Shown: piece after piece, positions 11,499 through 21,740 of the stretch
Layout: every line of letters begins with the position of its first letter
Position numbering within the stretch: the stretch's first letter is position 1
The notes under the pieces: model-generated
Seen by the model: the letters and a program-made list of their open reading frames with translations, nothing else
What the model was told of the DNA's origin: nothing
The model's database searches: none
Source: Posidonia oceanica
Lineage: Eukaryota; Streptophyta; Magnoliopsida; Alismatales; Posidoniaceae
DNA: 64,000 nt
NCBI GenBank assembly: GCA_037176725.1
Contig: JAZBRS010000014.1
Location: forward strand, 71,778,501-71,842,500
Reading direction: 5' to 3'
Position numbers and translations under genes: made by a program

Positions 11499-12965
11499 TA
11501 CGCTGATTTGCAGAAGACAGGCTTATTGCTGCAGAAACTTGAAAGTACCTGCTATCAATAAACAGTCAGATCTCGCAGGCATATAATCTTTGACAACAAG
11601 CAGAAGCTGAGACTGAAAATGTAGTTCCATGTGCATTCAGCAGTTGATAACAGAACATAGCAATTAAGCACAAATAAACAAAGGGAATTGGCAGTAGTCC
11701 GGCAAATGCGGGGGCGAGGGCCGGCAGGAAACCTGGACCAGCGCAGCTTTGAGTGTCGTCGATGCGCTCTGCTGGGGAGGAGTACTGTCTCAGGGCCTGA
11801 GCGTGTTGCAGAGCGGAGAGATTGGCGGAAGAGGAAAGGAATGAAAGAAGATGCATGTATGCATGATGCAGGTGATATGCTTATGAAGATGAGTAGTATG
11901 CTTAGATGGATGGGTATGCTTGAATGGATGGATATGCTTGGGTGGATGCTTGAGTGCCCTCAGCGTACGGAGTGCTTTGGTGCCTGCTGCAGAGGAAGGG
12001 AGTGGTCCTTGACTCACTGGGTCCTACTCAGACTCTCGGCTTATTGGTGGCGCTCCAGAACAGGTTGTTGGCATTATAGGTGGTGATGTGGTGAGGACAG
12101 GCTACTGGCCGCACTCTCAGGACCTACACCTATTCTTTCAGCTCTCTTTTTTTTTTTGAAAGATTTCTCCCTCATAGGTATGCAGTCTTTCTCTGCCCCT
12201 TGCTAGGGGAAGGCATGTGTTTGCTCTTGAGAGGGTGTGGTAGACCCCTTTTCTAGGCTTGACATGTTGGGGATCTCTAGTAAAGTATGGGAGATAACGG
12301 TGCCTGTGTTTTTCGGGCTAGCTTTGCCTTTTTCTTCTTCTTTTTTTTTTCGCTTGTTTTTCTTCCTTTTTGTTTTTGTTTTTGTTCTATCCCTTTTTTT
12401 TTTGATCTTTTCTTTTTCTCTTTTTTTTTCAGGCTTTTGCTATCCCCATTCTGGTGGCAAAAGAAGGATGCTTGAATTGTAATGGATTTAGGCTTTGGGT
12501 CTGCTGTGTGATGGGTAGAAGGAGCAGGGTTAGACTGCACACCCCTATCTCTAGGGCCGGCTTCTGTCTTCGTCTTCTGTTCCTTGGAGGTGCCCAAACC
12601 TAGATGTCTATTCTCACTTTTTTTTTTTTCAAGCTCACATCCTAACATTTTTTCTCCCTCAGAGGTGTATGTCCTTGTGAGATTGGGCAGTTCGCCTGTC
12701 CTTATTGGTGGTGGCTCCCTCACTTGCTAAGACATCTAAGTAGTGCCAGGTGAGGCAGGGTGACTCTTTTCTAGAGCAGGCAAACACTTCTGGTTGTCAT
12801 CACCGGGCAAAAGATGTGATGTTTGAGAGGATGACGATGATGATTTGAAAAGAAAGGGTGCAAGAGCTGAAAGGATGACGATGATGATTTGAAAGGAGAT
12901 GAAGTAAGGAGGCGAGAATGCAGGTATAGGTGGGGGAAGGGCATCTGCAACGGGGCCGCTTTCGG
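11499..12965. other. E1 spacer between accessory ORF and integrase
   Basis: No gene is supported. Repeated GGATGG/ATGCTTG words occur at 11880-11960. The + strand is strongly pyrimidine-rich at 12325-12440, which makes lysine-rich ORFs on the minus strand by composition alone. Two copies of AGGATGACGATGATGATTTG sit near 12830 and 12870. Confidence 0.6.
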
Positions 12966-14312
12966 CTACTGATAGTATTTCTTCAGATAGCAGAGGTTGA
13001 CGGGCTCAGACTGCTCGACCTGGTTCATATCCTCAAGAGTTACAGCGCCTCCTGAAAAGATCTGCTTGACCACAAAGGGACCACGCCAATTGGGTCGGAA
13101 TTTCCCTCGACCGTCAGGCAAATGAATGGCGCGCAAGACAAGGTCCCCTGGCTGGAAATTTCTGGGCTGGACCTTCTTCAAGAATGCTCTGGCCATTCGC
13201 TTCTGATAGCAGTGAGCGTTGTGCATGGCTTGCAATCTGCGCTCATCAATCAAGTTCAGTTGGACGCAGCGGTCTTCGACCCATTCTGCTTCTTCCAACT
13301 CAGCTTCCCGCAGGATCCGCAGAGAGGGGATTTCCACTTCAACAGGTAACACCGCTTCCATGCCGTACACCAGAGAGTACGGGGTGGCTCCTGTAGAGGT
13401 CCGGATTGATGTCCTGTACGCCCAGAGTGCGTACGGGAGCTTGTCGTGCCAATCCTTGTGGATTTCTGCCATTTTCTTCAGGATCTTGACAATGTTCTTG
13501 TTTGCAGATTCCACTGCTCCGTTCATCTGTGGCCGATAAGGCGAGGATCGATGGTGCTTGATTTTGAGACTTTGCAGGTATTCTTCGATCCTTTTGGCAA
13601 TGAAGTTTGAGCCGTTATCAGAGATGACAGAGTGCGGGACCCCATATCGGGCAACAATATTGTTTCTGATAAATTTTTCTGTTGCCGCAGCGGTGACTGT
13701 TCTGTAAGAGGCTGCTTCCACCCACTTGGTAAAGTAATCGATCGCTACCAGAATGTAACGATGACCATTTGAAGCAGCAGGGTGGATGGCGCCAATGACA
13801 TCGATCCCCCAGGTGGAGAATGGCCATGGCGAAGACATGTTGTGCAGCTGATGCGGAGGGGCCTTGATGAAGTTACCATGGATTTGACTGTTGTGGCATC
13901 TACGCACAAACCGGCAGCAGTCGGCTTCCATGGTCTGCCAGAAATAACCTTGCAGCATGATCTTCTTGGCTAGGAGGACGCCGTTCATGTGCGGGCCACA
14001 GGTCCCCGCATGCACTTGAAGCATCAGCGTGTCAGCCTCCGATTTGTTTAGACAGCGCAGTAGCATCTGATTGTATGACCTTCTGTACAGCTGCCCGGCC
14101 CCTAACACATATTTTGACTCCAGACGCGCCAGAGCTCTCTTGTCTGTTGCCGTGGTATCAGGAGGAAAGCTACCAGACTCCAGGAAGGATTTTATGTCTT
14201 GATACCAGGGCTGCCCCTCTGCGGGATCCGCTTCCTCTAAGCTCATCCAGTATGCAGGCTGTTCAATGCGAGTGACTGATACATCCACAGTGCTGTCTTC
14301 TGAAATGGTGAG
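12966..14312 (-). CDS. int: E1 pol, integrase part after the in-frame TAG
   Basis: The frame continues directly from the 14313-14315 stop with LTISEDSTVDVSVTRIEQP, which matches the H sequence after its tryptophan codon, so this is the same polyprotein. It encodes the integrase: an N-terminal zinc-binding region, a DDE core and a C-terminal domain ending LCYLKKYYQ before the stop. The catalytic triad is visible as D in WGIDVIGA, D in VISDNGSN and E in NGAVESAN, with 35 residues between the second D and the E. The zinc motif is odd: the final C-x2-C reads C-H-N-S, while H has C-H-S-C and E3 has C-K-Q-C. The first candidate ATG is internal, so expression would need readthrough of the TAG or a wild-type sister copy. 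Confidence 0.9.
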   Translation of the reverse strand, partial: LTISEDSTVDVSVTRIEQPAYWMSLEEADPAEGQPWYQDIKSFLESGSFPPDTTATDKRALARLESKYVLGAGQLYRRSYNQMLLRCLNKSEADTLMLQVHAGTCGPHMNGVLLAKKIMLQGYFWQTMEADCCRFVRRCHNSQIHGNFIKAPPHQLHNMSSPWPFSTWGIDVIGAIHPAASNGHRYILVAIDYFTKWVEAASYRTVTAAATEKFIRNNIVARYGVPHSVISDNGSNFIAKRIEEYLQSLKIKHHRSSPYRPQMNGAVESANKNIVKILKKMAEIHKDWHDKLPYALWAYRTSIRTSTGATPYSLVYGMEAVLPVEVEIPSLRILREAELEEAEWVEDRCVQLNLIDERRLQAMHNAHCYQKRMARAFLKKVQPRNFQPGDLVLRAIHLPDGRGKFRPNWRGPFVVKQIFSGGAVTLEDMNQVEQSEPVNLCYLKKYYQ

Positions 14313-14315
14313 CTA
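14313..14315 (-). other. Single in-frame TAG separating RNase H and integrase in E1
   Basis: The sense reads GCATCC-TAG-CTCACC, and H has GCATCC-TGG-CTCTCT at the same place (about 32688). One G-to-A change explains the stop. Without it E1 pol would be one frame of about 2920 codons. It can be a simple recent mutation or, less likely, a readthrough stop. Confidence 0.9.
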
Positions 14316-17300
14316 GGATGCCAGAGTTGCTAGCGCGTCTGCATACGCGTTCTTTGCTCTGTTTAGGTACGTGAAGCGGATGCTCTTGAATTTTTCCATC
14401 AGCCTCAGCAGGTGTTCGTGATACGGCACAAGCTTGGGATCTTTTGTCTTCCATTCGCCGTTCACTTGAGAAATTACCAGCATGGCATCGCCATGCACAT
14501 GCAGCTTCTGTGCCTCATGCTCAAGGGCGACTTTCAACCCCAGGATGCACGCTTCGTACTCTGCTTCGTTGTTTGTGCAGGTGAAAGTCAGCTTCCTTGC
14601 GAAAGGAGTCATCTGTCCTTGGGGCGTGGTCAGCACTGCGCCTACGCCTCGGCCCTTCTTGTTGACTGCACCATCAAAGTAGAGCTGCCATTCCTCTGCT
14701 TCTTCAGGATCTTTCTGCTCAGAGTCCTCCATTGCAAAAAGAATGTCTTCATCAGGAAACTGCGTCTGGAGGGGTTGGTATTCAGGCAGAGGGAGGTCAG
14801 CAAGATGGTCTGCCATTGCTTGACCCTTCATGGACTTCTGTGTGACAAAGGTGATGTCGTACTGAGACAATAACACCTGCCACTTAGCACATCTGCCCAC
14901 CATGGCCGGCTTCTGAAAGAGGAATTTGATGGGATCATGCCGGCATAAGAGCTGCACCGGGTAGGCCATCAAGTAGTGTCTCAGCTTCTGTGCAGCCCAG
15001 ACAAGGGACAGGCAAGTCTTCTCTAGTGTACTGTACCTGGCTTCACATTCTTTAAACTTCTTGCTCAGGTAGTAGATGGCGCGCTCCTTCCTACCAGATT
15101 CGTCATGTTGGCCCAAGACGGCGCCCATGGAATGCTGCGTGGTAGAAAGGTAGAGAAGCAAGGGTCTCCCCGGTGTAGGCGGGACCAGGACAGGAGGCTT
15201 GGTCAGCAGCTGCTTGATCTTGGCAAATGCAGCTTGACACTCCTCGCTCCAGTGAATCTGCGCATTCTTCTTCAAGAGCTTGAATATGGGTTCGCAGATG
15301 GGCGTAAGCTGTGCAATGAAGCGACTGATATATTGTAAACGCCCAAGCAGACTTCTGACTTCTTTTTCAGTTCTAGGGGGTGGCATGTCCACGATGGCTT
15401 GTGCTTTCAACGGGTCCACCTCAATCCCCCTTTGGCTAACAATGTAGCCGAGCAATTTGCCAGAAGATACCCCGAATACGCACTTCTTGGGATTCAAGCG
15501 CAGCTTGTACTTCCGTAGACGGTCAAAGAGCTTTCTGAGACAGGCAAGATGATCCTCGGGCTCTTTGGTTTTGGCAATCATATCGTCTACATAGACCTCT
15601 ACTTCTCGGTGCATGAGGTCGTGGAATAGCGCAGTCATGGCCCTCTGATAGGTTGCACCAGCATTCTTCAGGCCGAACGGCATGACTTGGTAGCAGAAGA
15701 CTCCCCAAGGGGTGATGAATGAAGTCTTTTCCATGTCCTCTTCTGCCATTTTGATCTGATTGTATCCAGAAAAGCCGTCCATGAAGGAGAGCATTTTGTG
15801 GCCCGCTGTATTGTCGACTAGGACGTCAATGTGAGGCAATGGAAAGCCGTCCTTGGGACTCGCCTTGTTCAGGTCCCTATAGTCGATACAGATCCGAATT
15901 CGGCCATCTTTCTTGGGCACAGGTACAATATTTGCCAGCCATTCAGGATAAAGGACGACCTTCAGAAAGTTGACTCCAAGCTGCTTCATTATCTCTTCTT
16001 TGATCATGAGCAGCCACTGCGGTCGCCATCTTCTTAGTTTCTGCTTTACTGGCTTGGCATCTGGATTTAATGGCAGATTGTGCACCACTATCTCTATGTC
16101 AAGGCCGACCATATCTTCATAACTCCAGGCGAAGACATCCGCATATTCTTTCAGGAATGCGATGAATTCTGCTCGAGCCTGGGCGGACAGCTGGGCACTG
16201 ATGCAAACTTCTCTGACTTCCTCAGCTGTGCCAATGCTGACAACCTCCGTTTCTTCTTCAACATGGAGGTTGGGGCCTTCTGGGTCGTCGTCATAGGGCC
16301 GGAACTCGGGCAAAGGTTCGTCAGTCTCATCCATGCCCGTATCATCCTCTTCTCCATAAGCAATAAGTTCCGAGAGGATCTCTTTCTCAAAAGAAGGACT
16401 TGTGATGTCGAAAGAGTGCATGTGTTCCGCTGCTTGGCCCTGGTGACGCTTCAGGATGGTCACGCTTACTCGAGTATTCTTGTAGCCTCGGTGCGTGACC
16501 TCCGTCCCAGCAATTCTTTCTGCTGTTTGCTCTGGCCTGACCGATTCTGCTAAGTGCTCTGTTGATTCTGCTGAGGGCTCAACTGATACTGCTGCTGATA
16601 CTGCTGACTGCTCTGCTGACTGTGCTGCTGAGGCTGCTGAGGCATTCTGCTCTGTTGCTGCTGCATCTACTGCTGATGCTCCCCCCTCTGGGTCTTCTAG
16701 TGTGCTCTTGGAGGATACGCCGGACTGGCGGCTGATCTGGTCACTGCCGCTCGATGCATTGCTCAGGTGAGGCATGGGTTGCACAAACCACCTAGACCCG
16801 CCTTCTGGTTGAAGCGTGATGAGCTCATCTGGTCTAGGGGAGTCCGGCGCTGCTGAGTCTTCTAGGACCATGATGGAAGCATGGTCCTTTTGCAGAGGAG
16901 GATCCGTAACTACGGCTTTTCCTTTCCTTTCTGTAGCTTGATGGTCTGCCAGGTCTTCTGCTATTGACTGGAGTTGTTCTTGATAAAGCAACTCTAAGTC
17001 GGACATCCAAGAATCGACCTGGGCTTCTATCGCCACTCCTTCTTCTTCGTCTGAGGGGGAGTCGACGTAGTAGGCGCCGGGGGCCTGCGGCACTGGCCCG
17101 GCTGCAAGACGAATCGCCACCCTTGGAGTCTGCATGATCTGGTTCACGGGCGCGTCTGCTGATGGCAGTTCAGATGTCGAAGGCCCAAATGAACAAGCCA
17201 GCGGTGCTGCTGATGAATAAGCTTCCAGGGTCACTACTGAAGAGTAAGCAGGGGTGCTCTTTGGAGGGCTCAAGGGCCCAGAGAATGTAGTGCTCAGTTG

Positions 17301-20300
17301 GCCTTTTGTGTTGGGCCGTGACTGAGGGAGCGCAGCCTCTGACGCCATGGGGTCTTGCCATGAGAGCTGCTGCAGGTTGTCAGGAGAATGCGGAGTGGAC
17401 TGCGCCAGCTGCATTCCTGAAGATGATGCTGAGGGAGTGGGCTGGGCCACGCTGCTGACTGAGTTGATGGACTGCCCCTCCAGAGATGGGGGCAGTGGCA
17501 CTGATGTGTCTGTGACCGCTGGTAGCATACTTGGTTCTGCCAAAAGGAGTGTCTCTGTCTCCTGCACTACTGCTGACTGTTCTTGGAGAACTGGCGTGGC
17601 TGCAAAAGGATGAGGACTTGCATCTGCCACAGGGCCTGCTGAACTGCCTGCTGTTTCTGCCAGAGGGGGAGCTAAACAAACTGACTGTAGGGCCTCTGCT
17701 CTGACCACTGTTTCTGCTGAGTTGATTGGGACTGCCTCTGTTGCATCAGACTGCTCCTCATTCGAGTAGTAGTCCTCAATACACACCCAATCCTCTGCCG
17801 GCGCTGTGGCTTGGTGGTCGGTTGATCCCAGAATTCCTGCACTGGTAAAGTTAGTGAGGTCTCTGGGGATGGCTGGTGCACGATCTCTGAGTTGGAAGCA
17901 GTGATCTTCGTTGAGCCTTGGTTCGTAGCCGAGACCTTCAGACTTCCTTCGCTCCACTGCTACGATCGGCTCCACGATCCCTTGGCCGTGACGCCCGAGC
18001 GGCGTACCCTTTATGTAACCCCACCTATGACATACATTCTCGACCATTCGAAAGGGGTTGCTGTGAACGGTCAAGGAGTTGACACGTTCATGATCAGGAA
18101 CGAAGTTAACTGGCTCGCACCGGTTAACGCGATATAGGGCTTCAGAAGTCTCGGGGTCAAACGGGACAGATTGCGAAGACACGGGAGAGACTGCTTCAAT
18201 CCGCTCTTTCTCAAAGTTCTCCGCCATGACGACAATGACATCATCGCCACGACGGTACTTTATCATTCGATGGAGGGTCGAAGGAAGGACCTGATGCTTG
18301 TGGAGCCAAGGGCGCCCAAGCAGAAGATTGAAATTAGGCTTCAAGTCGACGACATAGAATTCTACGTCGAAGACGACCGGACCGATAGCCAGAGGGATAA
18401 TCAGAATCCCTAGAGTGTCATGGTGAGTGTTGTCAAAAGCAGTCATTCCCTTCACGGCTGGCGTGATATCCTCGGCTTTGAATCCGAGCTTGGTTGCTGT
18501 ACGCAAGGGGCAGACGTTAAGGCCTGACCCGTTATCAACCAGTGTTAGGGGAATGCGGAAGTTTTTGAACTGCACCGTGACGAACAGGGGCTGGTTGTGA
18601 TTAATCCCTGCCGGAGGCAGCTCATCACTCGTAAAAGAGATGACCTGGGGCTCCGCGATTAACCCAACCATGCTCTCCAAGGCAGAAGGCTCAATAGACT
18701 GGGACACACGAGCAGCCTGGAACACGTGAAGAAAAGCCTCGCGGTGCTCGGCAGAAGTGTGGATCAAATCCCAGATGGAGATGTCGGCTTTGACCTTCTT
18801 AAGCTGGGAAGTTAGGTTTGCTTTAGGTTGGCTTCTCCTAGCAGCTGGAGGGGTGATTCTAGCAGGTTCTAAAGGGGTAGTGGCTGGAAGCTGGGTTACT
18901 ACAGGCTGGCTAGAGGCTTGGCTAGCTACGGGCTGATCTGGAGTTGGATCTGCTAAGGGTTGGCCTGAGGGTGGGGGTATAACAGGTCCAGGGTGAGTTG
19001 GCCTAGTTGCCGGTGCTGGGGGCTTGTAAATCCTCCCCGATCGCGTTACTTCCGCGCAGATTTCTGTGGCGTAGCTGTAAGGGACGCGATGGGTGTCCAG
19101 GGTCAAATCAATGACGACTGGAGCATGTGCTGCGAGCACAGGAGGGGTTACAGGGGGACCTACAGGATGTTGAGGTCTATCTAGTGAGTATGGTTGTTGG
19201 GGTGGGAAGGTTGGGGCAGGTTGAGGTCTGCCTAGAAGGTGTAGCTGAGGCCGCCCTAAAAGGTGGATGGGAGAACTAGGCTGGGCTCTGGCTAAAAGGT
19301 GTACAGGAGATTGAGCCTGAGGGAGCATGGTGGGAGGCGCGAGAGGGCGCTCCGGCCTGGCACGCGGTCGGATCAAATGGATTCCCGACTCGGAGCCGGC
19401 AACTGCCGCCAAATAGAGACTGACTGGGAAAGGCTCAGAGATGTCAGAGATAAGATCAGAAGGGTCTACTACAGAAGTAGCAGGCCCAGAAGGAAAGACA
19501 GAGTGGACGCCTGAGGTTCCCGCCCCTCCCGGATAAGAGTGCTCCGGTAAAGGTTGGCGGACGATGCCAGAATGCGGGGGAACAGCTGAAGATGCAGATG
19601 CATGAGTGCGTGCTTGAGTGGAAGCCTCGTGCGTGTCGATCACAATCGTTCCCGATTCGATCAGGTCCTGAATTGCGTTCCGCAGGGAGAAACAATTGTC
19701 CGTCGAATGCCCGACGCTTCGATGGAAATTGCAGAAGAGGTCCGGCCTAAACCAATGCGGCAGAGGGCTTGGCGGCGGACGGACCTCCGGGAACTTCAGG
19801 AGCGATGCCACCTTCGGCAAGATGACCGTGAGTGGTTCCACCAGTGGGGTGAAATTTCTCCTCTCAGCGGGTGGTCTTCTTTGCCTTGGGTGTGAGCCTT
19901 GCTGGACCGGTGCGACAGGATAGACCGGTCTAGCGGTGGTTGTGATGTGCGGTGTGTGCGGGTTCCTAGGTGCAGGAGCGTACACCATCTGAGCTGGGGC
20001 AGGCCGGGACGGCAGGCGAACAGGCACAGCAGGAGAATCGACGAATGCAACAGCGGGTTTCGGCGAGTCCTTCCTCTTCGGGCGGTTGTTGTTGCTGCCG
20101 CTGTTGTTGTTGTTGGAGCTGCTGTTGGCACTGTTGCCGCTGATCGCTGCCTGCTTAGCGAACGCAGAGAGAGCTGGGAAGTTGCCACTCCGCAAAGAAC
20201 TCTCCACGCGCGCTCCAGCTCTGATGAGTGCTGCAAAAGTAGTGACTGGTTGAATGCTAAGCAGAGCTCCGAGAGACGGCTGCGCCCCTTTGATAACGAT

Positions 20301-21740
20301 CTCGATAGACTCCTCATCAGAGGGTCTATCTCGAACCTGAGAGGCAAGGGCGCGCCAGCGGCCGACGTACTCCCCGAACGGCTCGCCAGAGTTCTGCTTG
20401 ATGGCGATCAAGTCTGCCTTCTTTGGGACAAGATCGAGGTTGAAGGAGTATTGCTCCAGGAACGCCTGACTGAGGTCATTCCAAGTCTTGATGGCTGACA
20501 TATCGAGTGATGTGAACCACTTGAGTGCCGGCCCGGTCAAACTCTTCTGGAACAAGCGGATCAGCAACCTCTCGTCAGCCTGAAGCTGAGCGAGATCACC
20601 GCAATACGCCTTCAGGTGTGCTACGGGGCAGCCCCTACCATTATACTTCTCGAAGTCCGGGATTTTGAACTTCGGAGGGAGTACCGCCTCTGGAAAGCAA
20701 CAGAGGTCTTGGAATTGGTAGGTCTGGTGCTCGGTACCCTGCACTAGTCGTAGTGCCTTCTCCAAGACGTCCATCCGGTTATTGATGGGGTCCGGAATTG
20801 CTGCTGTAGGAGAGGGATCAGCAGGGGTAGTGAGCACATATGCCGAATGGGTCGCACCTAAGTGCTCCTCCGAATCTACCATAGCGTCGCCTGGTGGAGC
20901 AACGGGATGGCCGGCGTATCCGTGCTGGGGAATAGTGTATGCAGGAGTGTATGCAGGATGCTGGACCTGAGGGAGAGGAGAAGAATAAATGCCATGCTGT
21001 GCTGGGATAGGGGGAGGGTGCCGGAGCGCCAGTTGCTGTACAGGCAGGGTGCCAGACAGTGAGCCAGTGAGGTACTGGGCTCCAGCCGGTCCAAAGGATT
21101 GACCACCAGGAGGAAGTGGAGCATGCTGTGCCAAGTGTTGTGCAGGAGGCGGTAAACGAGCCCCCATCATCGGAACCGTGAGCAGTTGCGACGATGGTCG
21201 AGGCGGAGGTGCAGAGGTTGATGCAAGAAATGCAGGAACTGGCCTCGGAGGAACCTCAGGGACGACAGAGACAGAAGAAGGACGAACTGATAGAGCCATG
21301 CCCTGCAGTCTCTGGGCGACCTCCATCAGATGCTGGTACTGCGCTTCGGGTGTCTCGCCAGTGGGGACGCTAAAGTGCAGTGCCGGTGGGGATTGAGAAG
21401 CAAGGGGCACGGACACAGATGGTCCGGGAAGGATGGTTTCTACAGAAAAGGTCGCAGCAGCGGTGGAAGGGATGTCGAAAGCGACGTATCCCTGGGACGG
21501 AGGGGGCGGTGGCGTCTCCGGAACGCGGGTAACGGCCGTCAAGATAGACTCGGCGACCGGATCCGAAGGAAGGGAGGCTTGCCACTGTCCCGGGGTGTAC
21601 TGAGACCCTAGAGACGTCAGAGGAGGAAACCCTGGCGTCGAAGGGGGGACAAGAGGGACAGAAAGAGCAACCGGAGGGGCCAGAACGGAGACACCCTCCG
21701 TGACAGGAGTAAAAGAAGACTCACTAACGTACTGGGCCAT
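14313..21740 (-). CDS. gag-pol: E1 Gag-Pol polyprotein: Gag, protease, G-patch, RT, RNase H, archaeal-type RNase H
   Basis: One uninterrupted frame of about 2475 codons starts at the first ATG (21740, MAQYVSES); the frame is open a little further upstream. Order by residue: proline-rich N-terminus 1-330; Gag core about 360-520; CHHC knuckle about 668-682 (FCNFHRSVGHSTDNC); retropepsin with LVDNGSGLNV near 1067; G-patch-like segment about 1228-1275 (WGYIKGTPLGRHGQGIVEP); Ser/Ala/Pro-rich linker about 1290-1840; RT about 1850-2160 with YVDD near 2048; Ty3-type RNase H from about 2190; and a second RNase H about 2350-2475 (LYFDGA, NNEAEYEA, HGDAML, AYADALA). The first RNase H has lost its catalytic Asp (LLLYLSTTQ), while the second keeps all four acids. 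The frame ends at TAG 14313-14315, where H has TGG (Trp). The protein would copy and package the element in the cytoplasm. Confidence 0.95.
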   Translation of the reverse strand: MAQYVSESSFTPVTEGVSVLAPPVALSVPLVPPSTPGFPPLTSLGSQYTPGQWQASLPSDPVAESILTAVTRVPETPPPPPSQGYVAFDIPSTAAATFSVETILPGPSVSVPLASQSPPALHFSVPTGETPEAQYQHLMEVAQRLQGMALSVRPSSVSVVPEVPPRPVPAFLASTSAPPPRPSSQLLTVPMMGARLPPPAQHLAQHAPLPPGGQSFGPAGAQYLTGSLSGTLPVQQLALRHPPPIPAQHGIYSSPLPQVQHPAYTPAYTIPQHGYAGHPVAPPGDAMVDSEEHLGATHSAYVLTTPADPSPTAAIPDPINNRMDVLEKALRLVQGTEHQTYQFQDLCCFPEAVLPPKFKIPDFEKYNGRGCPVAHLKAYCGDLAQLQADERLLIRLFQKSLTGPALKWFTSLDMSAIKTWNDLSQAFLEQYSFNLDLVPKKADLIAIKQNSGEPFGEYVGRWRALASQVRDRPSDEESIEIVIKGAQPSLGALLSIQPVTTFAALIRAGARVESSLRSGNFPALSAFAKQAAISGNSANSSSNNNNSGSNNNRPKRKDSPKPAVAFVDSPAVPVRLPSRPAPAQMVYAPAPRNPHTPHITTTARPVYPVAPVQQGSHPRQRRPPAERRNFTPLVEPLTVILPKVASLLKFPEVRPPPSPLPHWFRPDLFCNFHRSVGHSTDNCFSLRNAIQDLIESGTIVIDTHEASTQARTHASASSAVPPHSGIVRQPLPEHSYPGGAGTSGVHSVFPSGPATSVVDPSDLISDISEPFPVSLYLAAVAGSESGIHLIRPRARPERPLAPPTMLPQAQSPVHLLARAQPSSPIHLLGRPQLHLLGRPQPAPTFPPQQPYSLDRPQHPVGPPVTPPVLAAHAPVVIDLTLDTHRVPYSYATEICAEVTRSGRIYKPPAPATRPTHPGPVIPPPSGQPLADPTPDQPVASQASSQPVVTQLPATTPLEPARITPPAARRSQPKANLTSQLKKVKADISIWDLIHTSAEHREAFLHVFQAARVSQSIEPSALESMVGLIAEPQVISFTSDELPPAGINHNQPLFVTVQFKNFRIPLTLVDNGSGLNVCPLRTATKLGFKAEDITPAVKGMTAFDNTHHDTLGILIIPLAIGPVVFDVEFYVVDLKPNFNLLLGRPWLHKHQVLPSTLHRMIKYRRGDDVIVVMAENFEKERIEAVSPVSSQSVPFDPETSEALYRVNRCEPVNFVPDHERVNSLTVHSNPFRMVENVCHRWGYIKGTPLGRHGQGIVEPIVAVERRKSEGLGYEPRLNEDHCFQLRDRAPAIPRDLTNFTSAGILGSTDHQATAPAEDWVCIEDYYSNEEQSDATEAVPINSAETVVRAEALQSVCLAPPLAETAGSSAGPVADASPHPFAATPVLQEQSAVVQETETLLLAEPSMLPAVTDTSVPLPPSLEGQSINSVSSVAQPTPSASSSGMQLAQSTPHSPDNLQQLSWQDPMASEAALPQSRPNTKGQLSTTFSGPLSPPKSTPAYSSVVTLEAYSSAAPLACSFGPSTSELPSADAPVNQIMQTPRVAIRLAAGPVPQAPGAYYVDSPSDEEEGVAIEAQVDSWMSDLELLYQEQLQSIAEDLADHQATERKGKAVVTDPPLQKDHASIMVLEDSAAPDSPRPDELITLQPEGGSRWFVQPMPHLSNASSGSDQISRQSGVSSKSTLEDPEGGASAVDAAATEQNASAASAAQSAEQSAVSAAVSVEPSAESTEHLAESVRPEQTAERIAGTEVTHRGYKNTRVSVTILKRHQGQAAEHMHSFDITSPSFEKEILSELIAYGEEDDTGMDETDEPLPEFRPYDDDPEGPNLHVEEETEVVSIGTAEEVREVCISAQLSAQARAEFIAFLKEYADVFAWSYEDMVGLDIEIVVHNLPLNPDAKPVKQKLRRWRPQWLLMIKEEIMKQLGVNFLKVVLYPEWLANIVPVPKKDGRIRICIDYRDLNKASPKDGFPLPHIDVLVDNTAGHKMLSFMDGFSGYNQIKMAEEDMEKTSFITPWGVFCYQVMPFGLKNAGATYQRAMTALFHDLMHREVEVYVDDMIAKTKEPEDHLACLRKLFDRLRKYKLRLNPKKCVFGVSSGKLLGYIVSQRGIEVDPLKAQAIVDMPPPRTEKEVRSLLGRLQYISRFIAQLTPICEPIFKLLKKNAQIHWSEECQAAFAKIKQLLTKPPVLVPPTPGRPLLLYLSTTQHSMGAVLGQHDESGRKERAIYYLSKKFKECEARYSTLEKTCLSLVWAAQKLRHYLMAYPVQLLCRHDPIKFLFQKPAMVGRCAKWQVLLSQYDITFVTQKSMKGQAMADHLADLPLPEYQPLQTQFPDEDILFAMEDSEQKDPEEAEEWQLYFDGAVNKKGRGVGAVLTTPQGQMTPFARKLTFTCTNNEAEYEACILGLKVALEHEAQKLHVHGDAMLVISQVNGEWKTKDPKLVPYHEHLLRLMEKFKSIRFTYLNRAKNAYADALATLAS

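Noticed and set aside
12277..12723. Lysine-rich ORF opposite a pyrimidine tract
   Set aside because: It is a composition effect with no homologous counterpart in H or E3.
16151..19895. Plus-strand ORFs opposite E1 gag-pol
   Set aside because: They are shadows of the continuous minus-strand polyprotein and show no domain.
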